Assembly: GCA_031119595.1 (NCBI GenBank)
Contig: JAVHXX010000057.1
Span: 1-13,467 of the forward strand
DNA from: Patulibacter sp.
Lineage (GTDB): Bacteria > Actinomycetota > Thermoleophilia > Solirubrobacterales > Solirubrobacteraceae
Direction of reading: 5' to 3'
Length of the DNA: 13,467 nt
In this document: positions 1 to 6,527 of the stretch, in pieces
Layout of the letters: the number at the start of each line of letters is the position of its first letter
Numbering within the stretch: the stretch's first letter is position 1
The notes under the pieces: model-generated
What the model saw: the letters and a program-made list of their open reading frames with translations, nothing else
Told to the model about the DNA's origin: nothing
Databases searched by the model: none
Program-made: the position numbers and the translations under genes

Positions 1-1055
1 CGGTAGAGGGCGTCGAACTCGGCGTCGTAGTCGTCGCAGAACCGGATCTCGTGATGGACCTGCGTCGGCGCGGGCGGCCGCACGGCGAGGAGCAGCGCCA
101 GGCCGCTGACCGACGGCTCGCGCCGCCCCGAGCGCCGCAGCATCTCGGCGAACCGCTGCTTCACGACCGGTCCGGCGAGCGGCGCGCCGTGCAGCAGGCC
201 CGCGAGCGTGCGCTGGTCCCCGCCGAAGACGACCGCGTCGGCCGGGAGCCGACGGGCCTCGGTGACGACCGCGCGCACCCGGCCGCTGCCGGCCTCGATC
301 CGTACCACCGGCTCGCCGAACAGCAGCTCCGCCCCGAGCGCCTGCGCCTGCGCGGCGAGCACCTCGGGGATCGCGTGGAGTCCGCCCACGCGCCCCGGAT
401 ACCAGGCACCGAACGCATGCTCCACGTACCCCGCGAGCGCGAGCACTGCAGGCGCGCGCCGCGGATCGGCGCCGGCGTACGTCGCGAAGCGCTCGACCAT
501 CTGCTGCAGACGCGGGTCGTCGCTCACCGACCGGGCGAGCTGGCGGAGCGTCTGGTGCGGCCGCACCCGCAGGCCGTCGCGGGGGTCGGGCGTCGGGTCG
601 GCGGCAGTCGGGCGGCGCGGCGGCCACGGCGGCAGCCCTTCGAGGATCGCCTCCGAGCCCTCCCACATGCCGCGACAGATCCGCAGGTAGCGGCGCCACG
701 CGAAGCCCGCGCCGGGCGACCACGCGTCGAGCGCCAGCGACGACGCCTCCACATCCGACGACAGGTCGACCGAGGTGCCGTCCGCGAAGCGGTACCGCGT
801 GACGGGCTCGACCGGCTGCAGGTCGAGGACGTCCGGGTCGAGCCCGGCGGCCGCCATCGTGCGGCGGATCACGTGCGGCATCGTGAGCAGCGACGGACCG
901 GTGTCGAACGCCACCCCGCCGACGATCCGGCGTCCGGCCTTCCCGCCGACGGCGCCGGTCGCCTCGACGATGGTCACGTCGTGGCCGGCGCGCGCGAGGG
1001 TGGCCGCGGCGGTGAGCCCGCCGATGCCGGCCCCGACCACGACGACGCGGCTCAT
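1..1055 (-). CDS. CrtI-family carotenoid desaturase, probably CrtD-like (3' end cut by window edge)
   Basis: This FAD-dependent desaturase runs off the left edge after 351 visible codons; family members are about 500 aa, so roughly the last 150 residues are missing. The ATG at 1055-1053 opens a dinucleotide fold with the motif VVVVGAGIGGLTAAATLARAG, followed by a Gly-rich VGGKAGRR. The segment FDTGPSLLTMP (residues about 51-61) is shared almost exactly with the crtI gene of this window, so the two are paralogues. Near the cut edge HHEIRFCDDYDAEFDAL matches the H-H-x-I-x-F-x-x-D-Y-x-x-E-F block typical of CrtI/CrtD proteins. The start codon overlaps the stop of cruF as ATGA, so the two are co-translated. 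Because a dedicated CrtI is already present and the partner is a CruF-type hydratase, a carotenoid 3,4-desaturase (CrtD) role is inferred. A phytoene or other carotenoid desaturase or isomerase is possible. Family membership is certain; the substrate is not. Confidence 0.88.
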   Translation of the reverse strand, partial: MSRVVVVGAGIGGLTAAATLARAGHDVTIVEATGAVGGKAGRRIVGGVAFDTGPSLLTMPHVIRRTMAAAGLDPDVLDLQPVEPVTRYRFADGTSVDLSSDVEASSLALDAWSPGAGFAWRRYLRICRGMWEGSEAILEGLPPWPPRRPTAADPTPDPRDGLRVRPHQTLRQLARSVSDDPRLQQMVERFATYAGADPRRAPAVLALAGYVEHAFGAWYPGRVGGLHAIPEVLAAQAQALGAELLFGEPVVRIEAGSGRVRAVVTEARRLPADAVVFGGDQRTLAGLLHGAPLAGPVVKQRFAEMLRRSGRREPSVSGLALLLAVRPPAPTQVHHEIRFCDDYDAEFDALY

Positions 1056-1954
1056 CGCGGCGTGCAGTGCTTCTCGTCGGGCGGGAGCGCGGCGCGGATC
1101 CGTCGCGCGAGCGCGGGCACGGCGACGAGCGCCATCGACAGCCCTCCGGCCCAGGCGACGCGCGGTCGTCTCCACAGCAGCACGTTCGCGATGATCTCAC
1201 CGATCCACGTCCACGCGAACAGCGCGAGGGCCGTGTCGCCGGAGCGCTCGCCCGGGAACGCCGCGTGCAGCCGCGAGGGGTTCGCGAGCCGCCCGACGCC
1301 GTGCAGCCGCGTGGCCGGACGCCGGCGCGAGGAGTGGGTGGCCGGGTCGTCGGCCGGGTCGATGAGCTCGGCGGCCGCGAAGATCGCGAGCCCGGTGGCG
1401 AACCAGCCGAGGTAGTTCGTGGCCGGGATGCCCTCGTAGCGACCGCCGCCGGGCCAGGTCCAGTACCCCTCGCGGACCATGCGCGGGTCGAGGAAGACGT
1501 CCCAGGCGGTGAGCGCCGCCGCCGACGCGACCACCCGCGCCGCGCGGCGGCGCGGCGTCCGGGTCGACGGGGCGTCGTCGTCGGCCGTTCCGCCGTCGGT
1601 GGCCCAGTCGCCGGCGACACGGCTGGGCCGCGCGAGCAGGGCCCAGGCCGCGGCGGCCATCACCGGCACGTCCGCGATCTTCGGGCCGAGCTTGCCGGAG
1701 TAGTCGTAGGGCCCGAACGGCTTGCCGGTGTGTACGCCGAGCAACTCCGCCCCGAACCCGATCGACCCGGCGGCCGCGACGACGGCGGCGCCGCGCGCGC
1801 CGCGCTGCTCGATGGCGTCGGTCGTGCTCGTGGTGAGCAGCAGGCCGACGATCGCGCGGGTCATCCAGGGCGGCCGCGGCGCGTCGAGCCCGTAGGCGAT
1901 CTGGCTGCCGGCGAGCGCGAGGCCGAGGGCGTGGGAGGTGCGCACGCGCGGCAC
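1052..1954 (-). CDS. cruF: CruF/DUF422-family carotenoid biosynthesis protein (carotenoid 1,2-hydratase-like)
   Basis: A 300-aa polytopic membrane protein. It shows the signature blocks of the CruF (bisanhydrobacterioruberin hydratase, formerly DUF422) family: GAELLGVHTGKPFGPYDYSG (residues 68-87) followed by LGPKIADVPV, and WDVFLDPRMVREGYW (151-165) followed by NYLGWF (180-185). Hydrophobic helices are seen near residues 35-45, 55-72, 95-107, 182-198 and 243-262. A hydrophilic loop of about 30 residues (109-139) splits the two signature blocks. The family adds water to the terminal psi end of acyclic carotenoids, giving a 1-hydroxy group in the membrane. The start is a GTG at 1954 without a clear Shine-Dalgarno sequence, so a nearby GTG three codons in is also possible. 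The 68-nt gap upstream to crtB shows no recognisable element. The stop overlaps the next desaturase as ATGA. The family call is solid; the exact substrate is inferred. Confidence 0.88.
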   Translation of the reverse strand: MPRVRTSHALGLALAGSQIAYGLDAPRPPWMTRAIVGLLLTTSTTDAIEQRGARGAAVVAAAGSIGFGAELLGVHTGKPFGPYDYSGKLGPKIADVPVMAAAAWALLARPSRVAGDWATDGGTADDDAPSTRTPRRRAARVVASAAALTAWDVFLDPRMVREGYWTWPGGGRYEGIPATNYLGWFATGLAIFAAAELIDPADDPATHSSRRRPATRLHGVGRLANPSRLHAAFPGERSGDTALALFAWTWIGEIIANVLLWRRPRVAWAGGLSMALVAVPALARRIRAALPPDEKHCTPR

Positions 1955-2022
1955 GCTACCCAGGCGCGGCGTCGCACGACGGTCCGGCCCGGTGCCTGCC
2001 GCGGGTGCCGCGCTCGCGGCGC

Positions 2023-2976
2023 TCAGGATCGCGCGACGGGTCGGCGTCCGCGTGCGGCGGCCCGGTCGGAGAGGCCGCGCTGCACGCGCACCGCGGCACC
2101 GACCTTCCGCGGCAGCGACACCACGGCGCGGCCCGGCTGCTCGCCGAGTCCCTCGCGCTCGAGCTGGCGGAGGATCTGCCGGTACATCGCACCGGCGGCC
2201 GCGATCGCACGGCGCCCGGAGCGCAGGTGGTGCAGGCCCGCGAGTCCCTCGTCGTAGAGCGCGTCGGCGCGGGCGATCTGGTCGCGGAGCAGGTCGGCGC
2301 GGCGGCCCGGCGCCACCGACCCGAAGGCATCGACCGTGTCGGCGGCGAGGTAGAGGCGGCCGTTCGCGAGGTCCTCGTCGATGTCGCGGAGGATGTTCGT
2401 GCGCTGCATCGCCTGCCCGAGGGCGATCGCCGGCCGGCGGGCCGCATCGACGTCGTCCGCGCCGAGCAGCGCCGTCATCAGCACGCCGACCGTGCCGGCG
2501 ACGCGGTAGCAGTACTCGTCGACCGCGTCCTCGTCGACGAGGACGCGCGGGGTGAGGTCATCGCGCATGCCAGCGCAGAAGTCCGCCACGACCGCGGGGT
2601 CGATCGGATAACGGGCGGCCAGGTGGTCGAAGATCGACGCCTCGCGGGAGGTCGGGGCACCGCCGTGGGCCCAGTCCTCGACCGCACCCACCACGCCGGT
2701 GGCGTCGGGCCAGGCGTCGTCGACGGCGTCGTCGAGGGTGCGGAGCACGAGGTAGAGCAGGTGGACGTCGTCGCGGATGACCCGCGGGAGCATGCGGCTC
2801 GCGAGCCAGAACGTCTTGCCGACCGCGCGGTGCGTCGCGCGCGCCTCCTCGATGACCGCGCCGACGTGCACCCCCGGACCGGCGGGGGCCGAGGGGCCAC
2901 ACGTGCCGGAAACCGTGTCGGTGCGCCCCGCGAGTCCCTCACCCAGCCGGTGCTCGTGTCTGGTCGGGGCGCTCAT
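2023..2976 (-). CDS. crtB: Phytoene synthase (CrtB), squalene/phytoene synthase family
   Basis: A 317-aa enzyme that would condense two geranylgeranyl diphosphates to phytoene, the first committed carotenoid step. The first Asp-rich motif is YLVLRTLDDAVDD (residues 75-87). The second is TNILRDIDEDLANGRLYL (193-210), the usual N-I-L-R-D-x-x-E-D site for Mg-diphosphate binding. The C-terminus (YDEGLAGL, MYRQILRQLEREG, then PRK) follows bacterial CrtB closely. The first motif is unusual: bacterial CrtB normally has Y-x-x-C-R-x-x-D-D, whereas here the Cys position is Leu and the string resembles the YLVLRALD of squalene synthases. About 40 N-terminal residues precede the conserved core and look disordered. 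The ATG at 2976 overlaps the crtI stop as ATGA, which fixes the start and implies coupling. The reading frame stays open far upstream to 4956, but that stretch is antiphase to crtI and fni and is not coding. Confidence 0.93.
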   Translation of the reverse strand: MSAPTRHEHRLGEGLAGRTDTVSGTCGPSAPAGPGVHVGAVIEEARATHRAVGKTFWLASRMLPRVIRDDVHLLYLVLRTLDDAVDDAWPDATGVVGAVEDWAHGGAPTSREASIFDHLAARYPIDPAVVADFCAGMRDDLTPRVLVDEDAVDEYCYRVAGTVGVLMTALLGADDVDAARRPAIALGQAMQRTNILRDIDEDLANGRLYLAADTVDAFGSVAPGRRADLLRDQIARADALYDEGLAGLHHLRSGRRAIAAAGAMYRQILRQLEREGLGEQPGRAVVSLPRKVGAAVRVQRGLSDRAAARGRRPVARS

Positions 2977-4466
2977 GTGGTCACCTTCGCTCGGGGCGCC
3001 GCGGAGCCGCGGCCGTGGGCAGGTCGGGGGTGGTCGGCGGTGATGAGCCCGGCGGTCACCTCGGCCCCGAACAGCACGCCCGGGACGCCGGCGCCGGGAT
3101 GCGAGCCGCCGCCGACCGCGTACACGCCGCGCACCCGTGGGTGGCGGTTCGGCACGCGGAACGCCGCCGACTGGTGGAGGGTCGGTTCGATCGCGAAGGC
3201 GTTCCCGTCGACGGCACCGAGCCGGTCGCGGAAGTCGGCCGGGGTCATGCGATGTTCGACGACGGTCGCGTCGCGTAGGCCCGCGACACCGAACGTCTCC
3301 TCGAGATCCCGCACGACCGCCTCCGAGATCGCATCGGTCTGGGCGGCGTCCCATACGTCGCCGCTGCGCAGGTTGGGGACGGGCAGCAGGATCGCGATCG
3401 AGTCGCCGCCGTCCGGAGCCATGCCGGGCTCGGTCCGCGACGGTGCGTGGATGTAGGTCGAATAGTTCGCGGGCATCTGCCGCCGCGCGGTGACGTCCTT
3501 GATGAACCGCTTGTAGCCGCTGCCCACCATGAGCGTGTGGTGGAGGAGCTGCGGGAACTGGCGGTCGGTACCGAGGTAGAGCAACAGCGCCGACATCGTG
3601 GTGCGGCGGGTGCGCAGCTGCGGCCGCGTGCCGAGGAGGGCGTCCAGCCGGACGGCGTCGCCGTTCCACACGACGACGTCCGCGTCGATGACCGCACCGT
3701 CGCCCGTGACCACGCCACGCACGCGGCCGCCGCGGTGCTCGATCCGGTCGACCCGCACGCCGCATCGGACATCGAGGTGCCGCGCCATCGCCTCGACCAC
3801 GGAGTAGACGCCGCCCTTCGCGTAGTGCACGCCGTCGAGGAACTGCAGGTACACGAGCGCCCCGTAGATCGCGGGCACGCGGAACGGGTCGCCGCCGATG
3901 AAGAGCGAGTGGAAGCCCATCGCCTCGCGGATGCGTTCGTCCTCGAAGTGGCGGCTCACGAACGTGTGCAGCGGGAGCGCGGCGCCGAGCTTCACGAGCG
4001 TCGGCAGGAACGCGGCGAGCGACAGCGGCGAGTCGAAGCTCCGTCGGCCGGCGGCGAGGATGCCCTCCTCGTAGATCGGCCTCAGCGCATCGAGGAAGCC
4101 GTCGAAGGCCAGGGCGTCGCGGCCGGAGAACTTCGCGAGCTCGTCGCGCATCGCGTCGCGGTCGCTGGTGAAGTCGAGGTGGCGGTCCTCGCCGGCCCAG
4201 TGGATCCGGTAGTACGGCTCGAGGGCGGTGAGTTCGACCTCGTCGTGGAAGTCCAGGCCGGCGGCGGCGAAGGTCTCCTCCATCACCCACGGCATGGTGA
4301 GCAGCGAGGGGCCGGTGTCCCAGCGGTAGCGCCCGTCGACGATCTGCGACGCGCGCCCGCCCGGCGCGGCCATCTGCTCGAGCACGGTAACGTCGTGCCC
4401 GGCGCCCTGCAGCCGCAGGGCGGTGCCGAGCCCGCCGAGGCCTGCGCCGACGACCACGACCTTCAT
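2973..4466 (-). CDS. crtI: Phytoene desaturase (CrtI)
   Basis: A 497-aa FAD-dependent desaturase of the usual CrtI length, peripheral at the membrane, converting phytoene to lycopene or related polyenes. The N-terminus MKVVVVGAGLGGLGTALRLQ is the GxGxxG dinucleotide fold, followed by APGGRAS (residues 34-40) and WDTGPSLLTMP (49-59). The C-terminus carries the family signature GGGSHPGAGVPGVLFGAE (about residues 452-469), where the end of the FAD site lies. The start is the ATG at 4466; the open frame continues upstream to 5021 but there it overlaps fni out of phase. The start overlaps the fni stop and the stop overlaps the crtB start, both as ATGA, so fni-crtI-crtB form a tightly coupled unit. 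How many desaturation steps it performs cannot be read from the sequence. A close paralogue lies at the left end of the window. Confidence 0.94.
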   Translation of the reverse strand: MKVVVVGAGLGGLGTALRLQGAGHDVTVLEQMAAPGGRASQIVDGRYRWDTGPSLLTMPWVMEETFAAAGLDFHDEVELTALEPYYRIHWAGEDRHLDFTSDRDAMRDELAKFSGRDALAFDGFLDALRPIYEEGILAAGRRSFDSPLSLAAFLPTLVKLGAALPLHTFVSRHFEDERIREAMGFHSLFIGGDPFRVPAIYGALVYLQFLDGVHYAKGGVYSVVEAMARHLDVRCGVRVDRIEHRGGRVRGVVTGDGAVIDADVVVWNGDAVRLDALLGTRPQLRTRRTTMSALLLYLGTDRQFPQLLHHTLMVGSGYKRFIKDVTARRQMPANYSTYIHAPSRTEPGMAPDGGDSIAILLPVPNLRSGDVWDAAQTDAISEAVVRDLEETFGVAGLRDATVVEHRMTPADFRDRLGAVDGNAFAIEPTLHQSAAFRVPNRHPRVRGVYAVGGGSHPGAGVPGVLFGAEVTAGLITADHPRPAHGRGSAAPRAKVTT

Positions 4467-5617
4467 CGGGCGGCCTCCGCGGCGAGGGGTCCGACGCGGA
4501 GCGCCGGATCCGTGGCGTCGCCGAGGCGCGCCACGGATCCGGTCGGGGGAGCTTGGAGGTGGTGGAGACCGAGATCCGCGGAGCGCGCGGCACCGGTGAG
4601 CCAGGTCGCGATGCGGAGCTGGTCGACGAGCACCGAGACGGCGTCGCCGGCGCGGTCGTCCTGGGCGGCGAGCAGGAGCTCGCGCGCGAAGCCCGCGGCG
4701 GTGGCGCCGAGGGCGAGGCACGTCGTCGCCTCGACGCCGTCGCGCAGCCCACCGCTCGCGATGACCGCGGCACGGCCGCGGGTCTCGGCGACGGCGGTGC
4801 GCACGGCCTCGGCGGTCGGCACGCCCCACGCGTGGAAGGCCGCGGCCACGTCGCGGGCGCGCGGGTCGCGCTGGCCCTCGACGAGCGCCCAGTTGGTCCC
4901 ACCGGAGCCGGCCACGTCGATCGCGGCGACGCCCGCCTCGACGAGCTCGCGGACATCGTCGGCGGCGAGGCCGAACCCGACCTCCTTCACGACCACCGGC
5001 ACCGGAGCGATGCTCGCGCACAGGACGGCAAGCGTCGATGACAATCCGCGGAACTGCGGCTCGCCCTCGGGCTGGATGGCCTCCTGGAGCGGGTTGAGGT
5101 GCACGGTGAGGCCGTCGGCGTCGAGGAGTTCGACCAGCCGGGCCGCGTCGTCGAGGCCGCCCGGCGCGAGGAGCTGCGGGGCGCCGATGTTCGCGAGGAG
5201 CAGCGGCGGCCGGTCGGCGCCGACGTACGTGGACAGCAGCGACGGGTCGCGGAGGAGCGCGCGACCGGACCCGAGCGCGAGACCGATGCCGTGGCGTGTG
5301 GCGGCCGCCGCGAGGCGCGCGTTGATCACGCCGGCCTGCGTGGTACCACCCGTCATCGCGCTCACGATCACCGGTGCGGCGAGCGTCCGGCCGAGGAGGC
5401 TGGTGGTGAGGTCGACCTCGGCGAGGTCGCGACCCGGGAGGCCGCGATGAACCAGGCGGTGGCGGTCCAGGCCGGTGCCGCAGCTGTGCAGCGACGCGGT
5501 CTGCGCGGCGAGACGAAGGTGGTCGTCCTTGCGCGCGGGCGTGCGCTCGGCCGGGTCCGGAAGTCGCAGCAGGGCGGCGCCCTCGGGCTCGGGCGGCTGG
5601 GCTGGCGTGGCGCTCAC
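4463..5617 (-). CDS. fni: Type II isopentenyl-diphosphate delta-isomerase (FMN-dependent)
   Basis: A 384-aa TIM-barrel flavoenzyme that interconverts IPP and DMAPP using reduced FMN, supplying the prenyl starters for carotenoid synthesis. Diagnostic pieces are RKDDHL (residues 29-34), SAMTGGT (86-92), HLNPLQE (173-179, carrying the Gln of the active site and the Glu that binds Mg), KEVGFG (211-216), DVAGSGGTNW (234-243) and ASGGLRDG (287-294, phosphate binding). It is slightly longer than the usual 340-360 residues because of a Pro-rich N-terminus and a C-terminal tail. The FMN-site block that is often GSQR reads GSGR here (117-120). The start is taken as the GTG at 5617; a clear Shine-Dalgarno sequence is lacking and a perfect inverted repeat begins on this codon. 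The gene lies 36 nt after tetR and overlaps crtI by 4 nt, so it is the first biosynthetic gene of the operon. Confidence 0.94.
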   Translation of the reverse strand: MSATPAQPPEPEGAALLRLPDPAERTPARKDDHLRLAAQTASLHSCGTGLDRHRLVHRGLPGRDLAEVDLTTSLLGRTLAAPVIVSAMTGGTTQAGVINARLAAAATRHGIGLALGSGRALLRDPSLLSTYVGADRPPLLLANIGAPQLLAPGGLDDAARLVELLDADGLTVHLNPLQEAIQPEGEPQFRGLSSTLAVLCASIAPVPVVVKEVGFGLAADDVRELVEAGVAAIDVAGSGGTNWALVEGQRDPRARDVAAAFHAWGVPTAEAVRTAVAETRGRAAVIASGGLRDGVEATTCLALGATAAGFARELLLAAQDDRAGDAVSVLVDQLRIATWLTGAARSADLGLHHLQAPPTGSVARLGDATDPALRVGPLAAEAAR

Positions 5618-5637
5618 GCTCGGTGTACGACCGAGCG
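5617..5637. promoter_or_regulatory. Perfect inverted repeat between tetR and fni
   Basis: Eight-base arms CGCTCGGT and ACCGAGCG flank a 5-nt spacer, with no mismatches. One end sits on the fni GTG start. Read as RNA, it would be a hairpin covering the ribosome entry region of fni. Read as DNA, it has the size of a TetR-family operator. Its 8-5-8 layout equals that of a repeat upstream of tetR (6361-6381), but the sequences differ. In such GC-rich DNA an 8-bp arm can arise by chance, so its role is only a suggestion. Confidence 0.4.
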
Positions 5638-5653
5638 GCGCTTCAGGATGAGA

Positions 5654-6259
5654 TCAGGGGATCAGGCGGGCGATGACCGCCGAGGCGATCTCGTCGTAGC
5701 CCGCGGCCAGGTCGACGTGCTCGGGGTCCAGGAGGAACTGGAAGGCGAGTCCGCGGAAGGCGCTGATCACGAAGAGCGAGAACGACGCGAGGTCGATGTC
5801 GTCGCGGACCTGGCCGGAGTCGACGAGCGGCTGGAGCGTCTCCACCATCCGCGACCGCATCCGGCGGTGCAGGCGGGCGAAGTGCTCGTGGAGGTGGGGC
5901 GACGGGCCCATCGCCTCGAAGAAGAGCATCGCGAAGATCCGGAACCGGTCGACGTTCGACTCGATGTCCTCGCGGTGGGCGGTGGTGAGGTGACGGAGGG
6001 CGTCCTCGACGGACAGCCCCTCGGGCACGACGCGCTGGTAGGCGCGGGCCTCGAAGTCGGCGGTGACCTCCTCCGCGACGGCGGTGAGGAGGTCGTCCTT
6101 GGAGCCGAAATGGAAGTTGACCGCACCGCGGCTCATCCCGGCCTTTTCACCGATCGCGGCGACCGAGGTGTTGCCGACGCCCTGCTCCGCGACGAGCGTG
6201 GTCGCGGCCGCGATCAGTCGACGGCGAGCGGAGGCGGTTCGCTGGACCTGCGTCGGCAT
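5654..6259 (-). CDS. TetR/AcrR-family transcriptional regulator
   Basis: A 201-aa regulator. The N-terminal helix-turn-helix domain is typical: RRLIAAATTLVAEQGVGNTS (residues 13-32), then VAAIGEKAGMSRGAVNFHFG (33-52), then SKDDLLTAV. Residues 80-201 form the all-helical ligand-binding and dimer domain, whose ligand cannot be predicted. It is the first gene of the carotenoid operon and lies 36 nt before fni, so it probably controls the pigment genes and itself. The ATG at 6259 gives a normal TetR N-terminus. A GGAGG stands only 1 nt before it, too close for usual initiation. The frame stays open upstream to 6544, but that part is rich in palindromes and AT-containing strings and does not look like protein. 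The start is therefore likely but not proven. Confidence 0.92.
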   Translation of the reverse strand: MPTQVQRTASARRRLIAAATTLVAEQGVGNTSVAAIGEKAGMSRGAVNFHFGSKDDLLTAVAEEVTADFEARAYQRVVPEGLSVEDALRHLTTAHREDIESNVDRFRIFAMLFFEAMGPSPHLHEHFARLHRRMRSRMVETLQPLVDSGQVRDDIDLASFSLFVISAFRGLAFQFLLDPEHVDLAAGYDEIASAVIARLIP

Positions 6260-6273
6260 GCCTCCACATGATG

Positions 6274-6284
6274 GCGCATTGCGC
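6274..6284. repeat. Short palindrome just upstream of tetR
   Basis: Arms GCGCA and TGCGC around a single T form a perfect 11-bp palindrome, 15 nt before the tetR start codon. On its own this length is weak evidence; it is listed because it is part of a cluster of inverted repeats. Confidence 0.35.
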
Positions 6285-6320
6285 AGGGGCTTTCGGGTTG
6301 GAAAAACGGTGGCGTACCGC

Positions 6321-6337
6321 TTCCGGGGTCCCCGGAA
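6321..6337. promoter_or_regulatory. 17-bp perfect palindrome upstream of tetR
   Basis: Arms TTCCGGGG and CCCCGGAA surround one T. Outside them GCGTA (6312-6316) and TACGC (6344-6348) form a second, slightly off-centre pair, so the whole 37-bp block is a quasi-palindrome. It lies 62 nt upstream of the tetR ATG, where an operator for autoregulation would be expected. The spacing is consistent with a TetR-family binding site, but nothing in the sequence proves which protein binds. Confidence 0.5.
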
Positions 6338-6360
6338 TAGTGATACGCGCAGCAAGTGAG

Positions 6361-6381
6361 AGCGTTTTCCGGTAAAACGCT
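6361..6381. promoter_or_regulatory. 21-bp inverted repeat, candidate operator upstream of tetR
   Basis: Arms AGCGTTTT and AAAACGCT flank the 5-nt spacer CCGGT with no mismatch. The AT-containing arms make chance formation in this GC-rich DNA less likely than for the neighbouring GC-only palindromes. A TTGTCA string (minus strand, 6388-6383) abuts it, so a protein bound here could block RNA polymerase. The length fits a TetR-family operator. Of all repeats in the gap this is my first choice for the regulator's binding site. Confidence 0.5.
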
Positions 6382-6406
6382 GTGACAAGAGTTGGCGCGT
6401 CTGCAC

Positions 6407-6421
6407 TCGACAGAGTGTCGA
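6407..6421. repeat. 15-bp palindrome interlocked with a second repeat
   Basis: Arms TCGACA and TGTCGA flank GAG. An overlapping alternative pair, CACTC (6404-6408) and GAGTG (6413-6417), shares the same bases, so only one of the two pairings could form at a time. The meaning is unknown. Confidence 0.4.
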
Positions 6422-6451
6422 CCCGGGCGCCCTGGCCCCATAAACCGATGC

Positions 6452-6479
6452 GATTCGGCCCGTAGCTACGGGCTGAATC
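6452..6479. repeat. 28-bp near-perfect palindrome, possible terminator or operator
   Basis: Two 14-base arms meet without a spacer: GATTCGGCCCGTAG and CTACGGGCTGAATC pair at 13 of 14 positions. The one odd pair (6457 with 6474) is G-U on the plus strand and A-C on the minus strand. It lies 164 nt downstream of the stop codon of the small membrane-protein gene in the direction of transcription, so it may end the lip operon transcript. No U-run follows on the minus strand, so it would be a U-less terminator, an operator, or a structured RNA element. Confidence 0.5.
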
Positions 6480-6481
6480 TG

Positions 6482-6527
6482 CCCTCGGATCGAACTGATC
6501 GGCCGCGTCCGTATCGTGATCCGAGGG
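6482..6527. repeat. Inverted repeat with 10-bp perfect arms
   Basis: CCCTCGGATC (6482-6491) and GATCCGAGGG (6518-6527) are perfect complements separated by 26 nt. It lies 2 nt from the 28-bp palindrome, so a transcript crossing the region would fold into two consecutive hairpins. Together they are the best candidates for a transcript end between the two operons. Confidence 0.45.

Noticed and set aside
2023..4956. A 977-codon open frame that would fuse crtB to a long upstream protein
   Set aside because: Upstream of 2976 it lies out of phase with crtI and fni and reads as low-complexity Arg/Ala/Pro sequence. The ATGA overlap gives a normal CrtB start.
3447..5450. A 667-codon plus-strand open frame antisense to crtI and fni
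   Set aside because: High GC suppresses stop codons. The translation is Arg/Val/Glu-rich with no fold or motif, and the minus-strand genes have clear family signatures.
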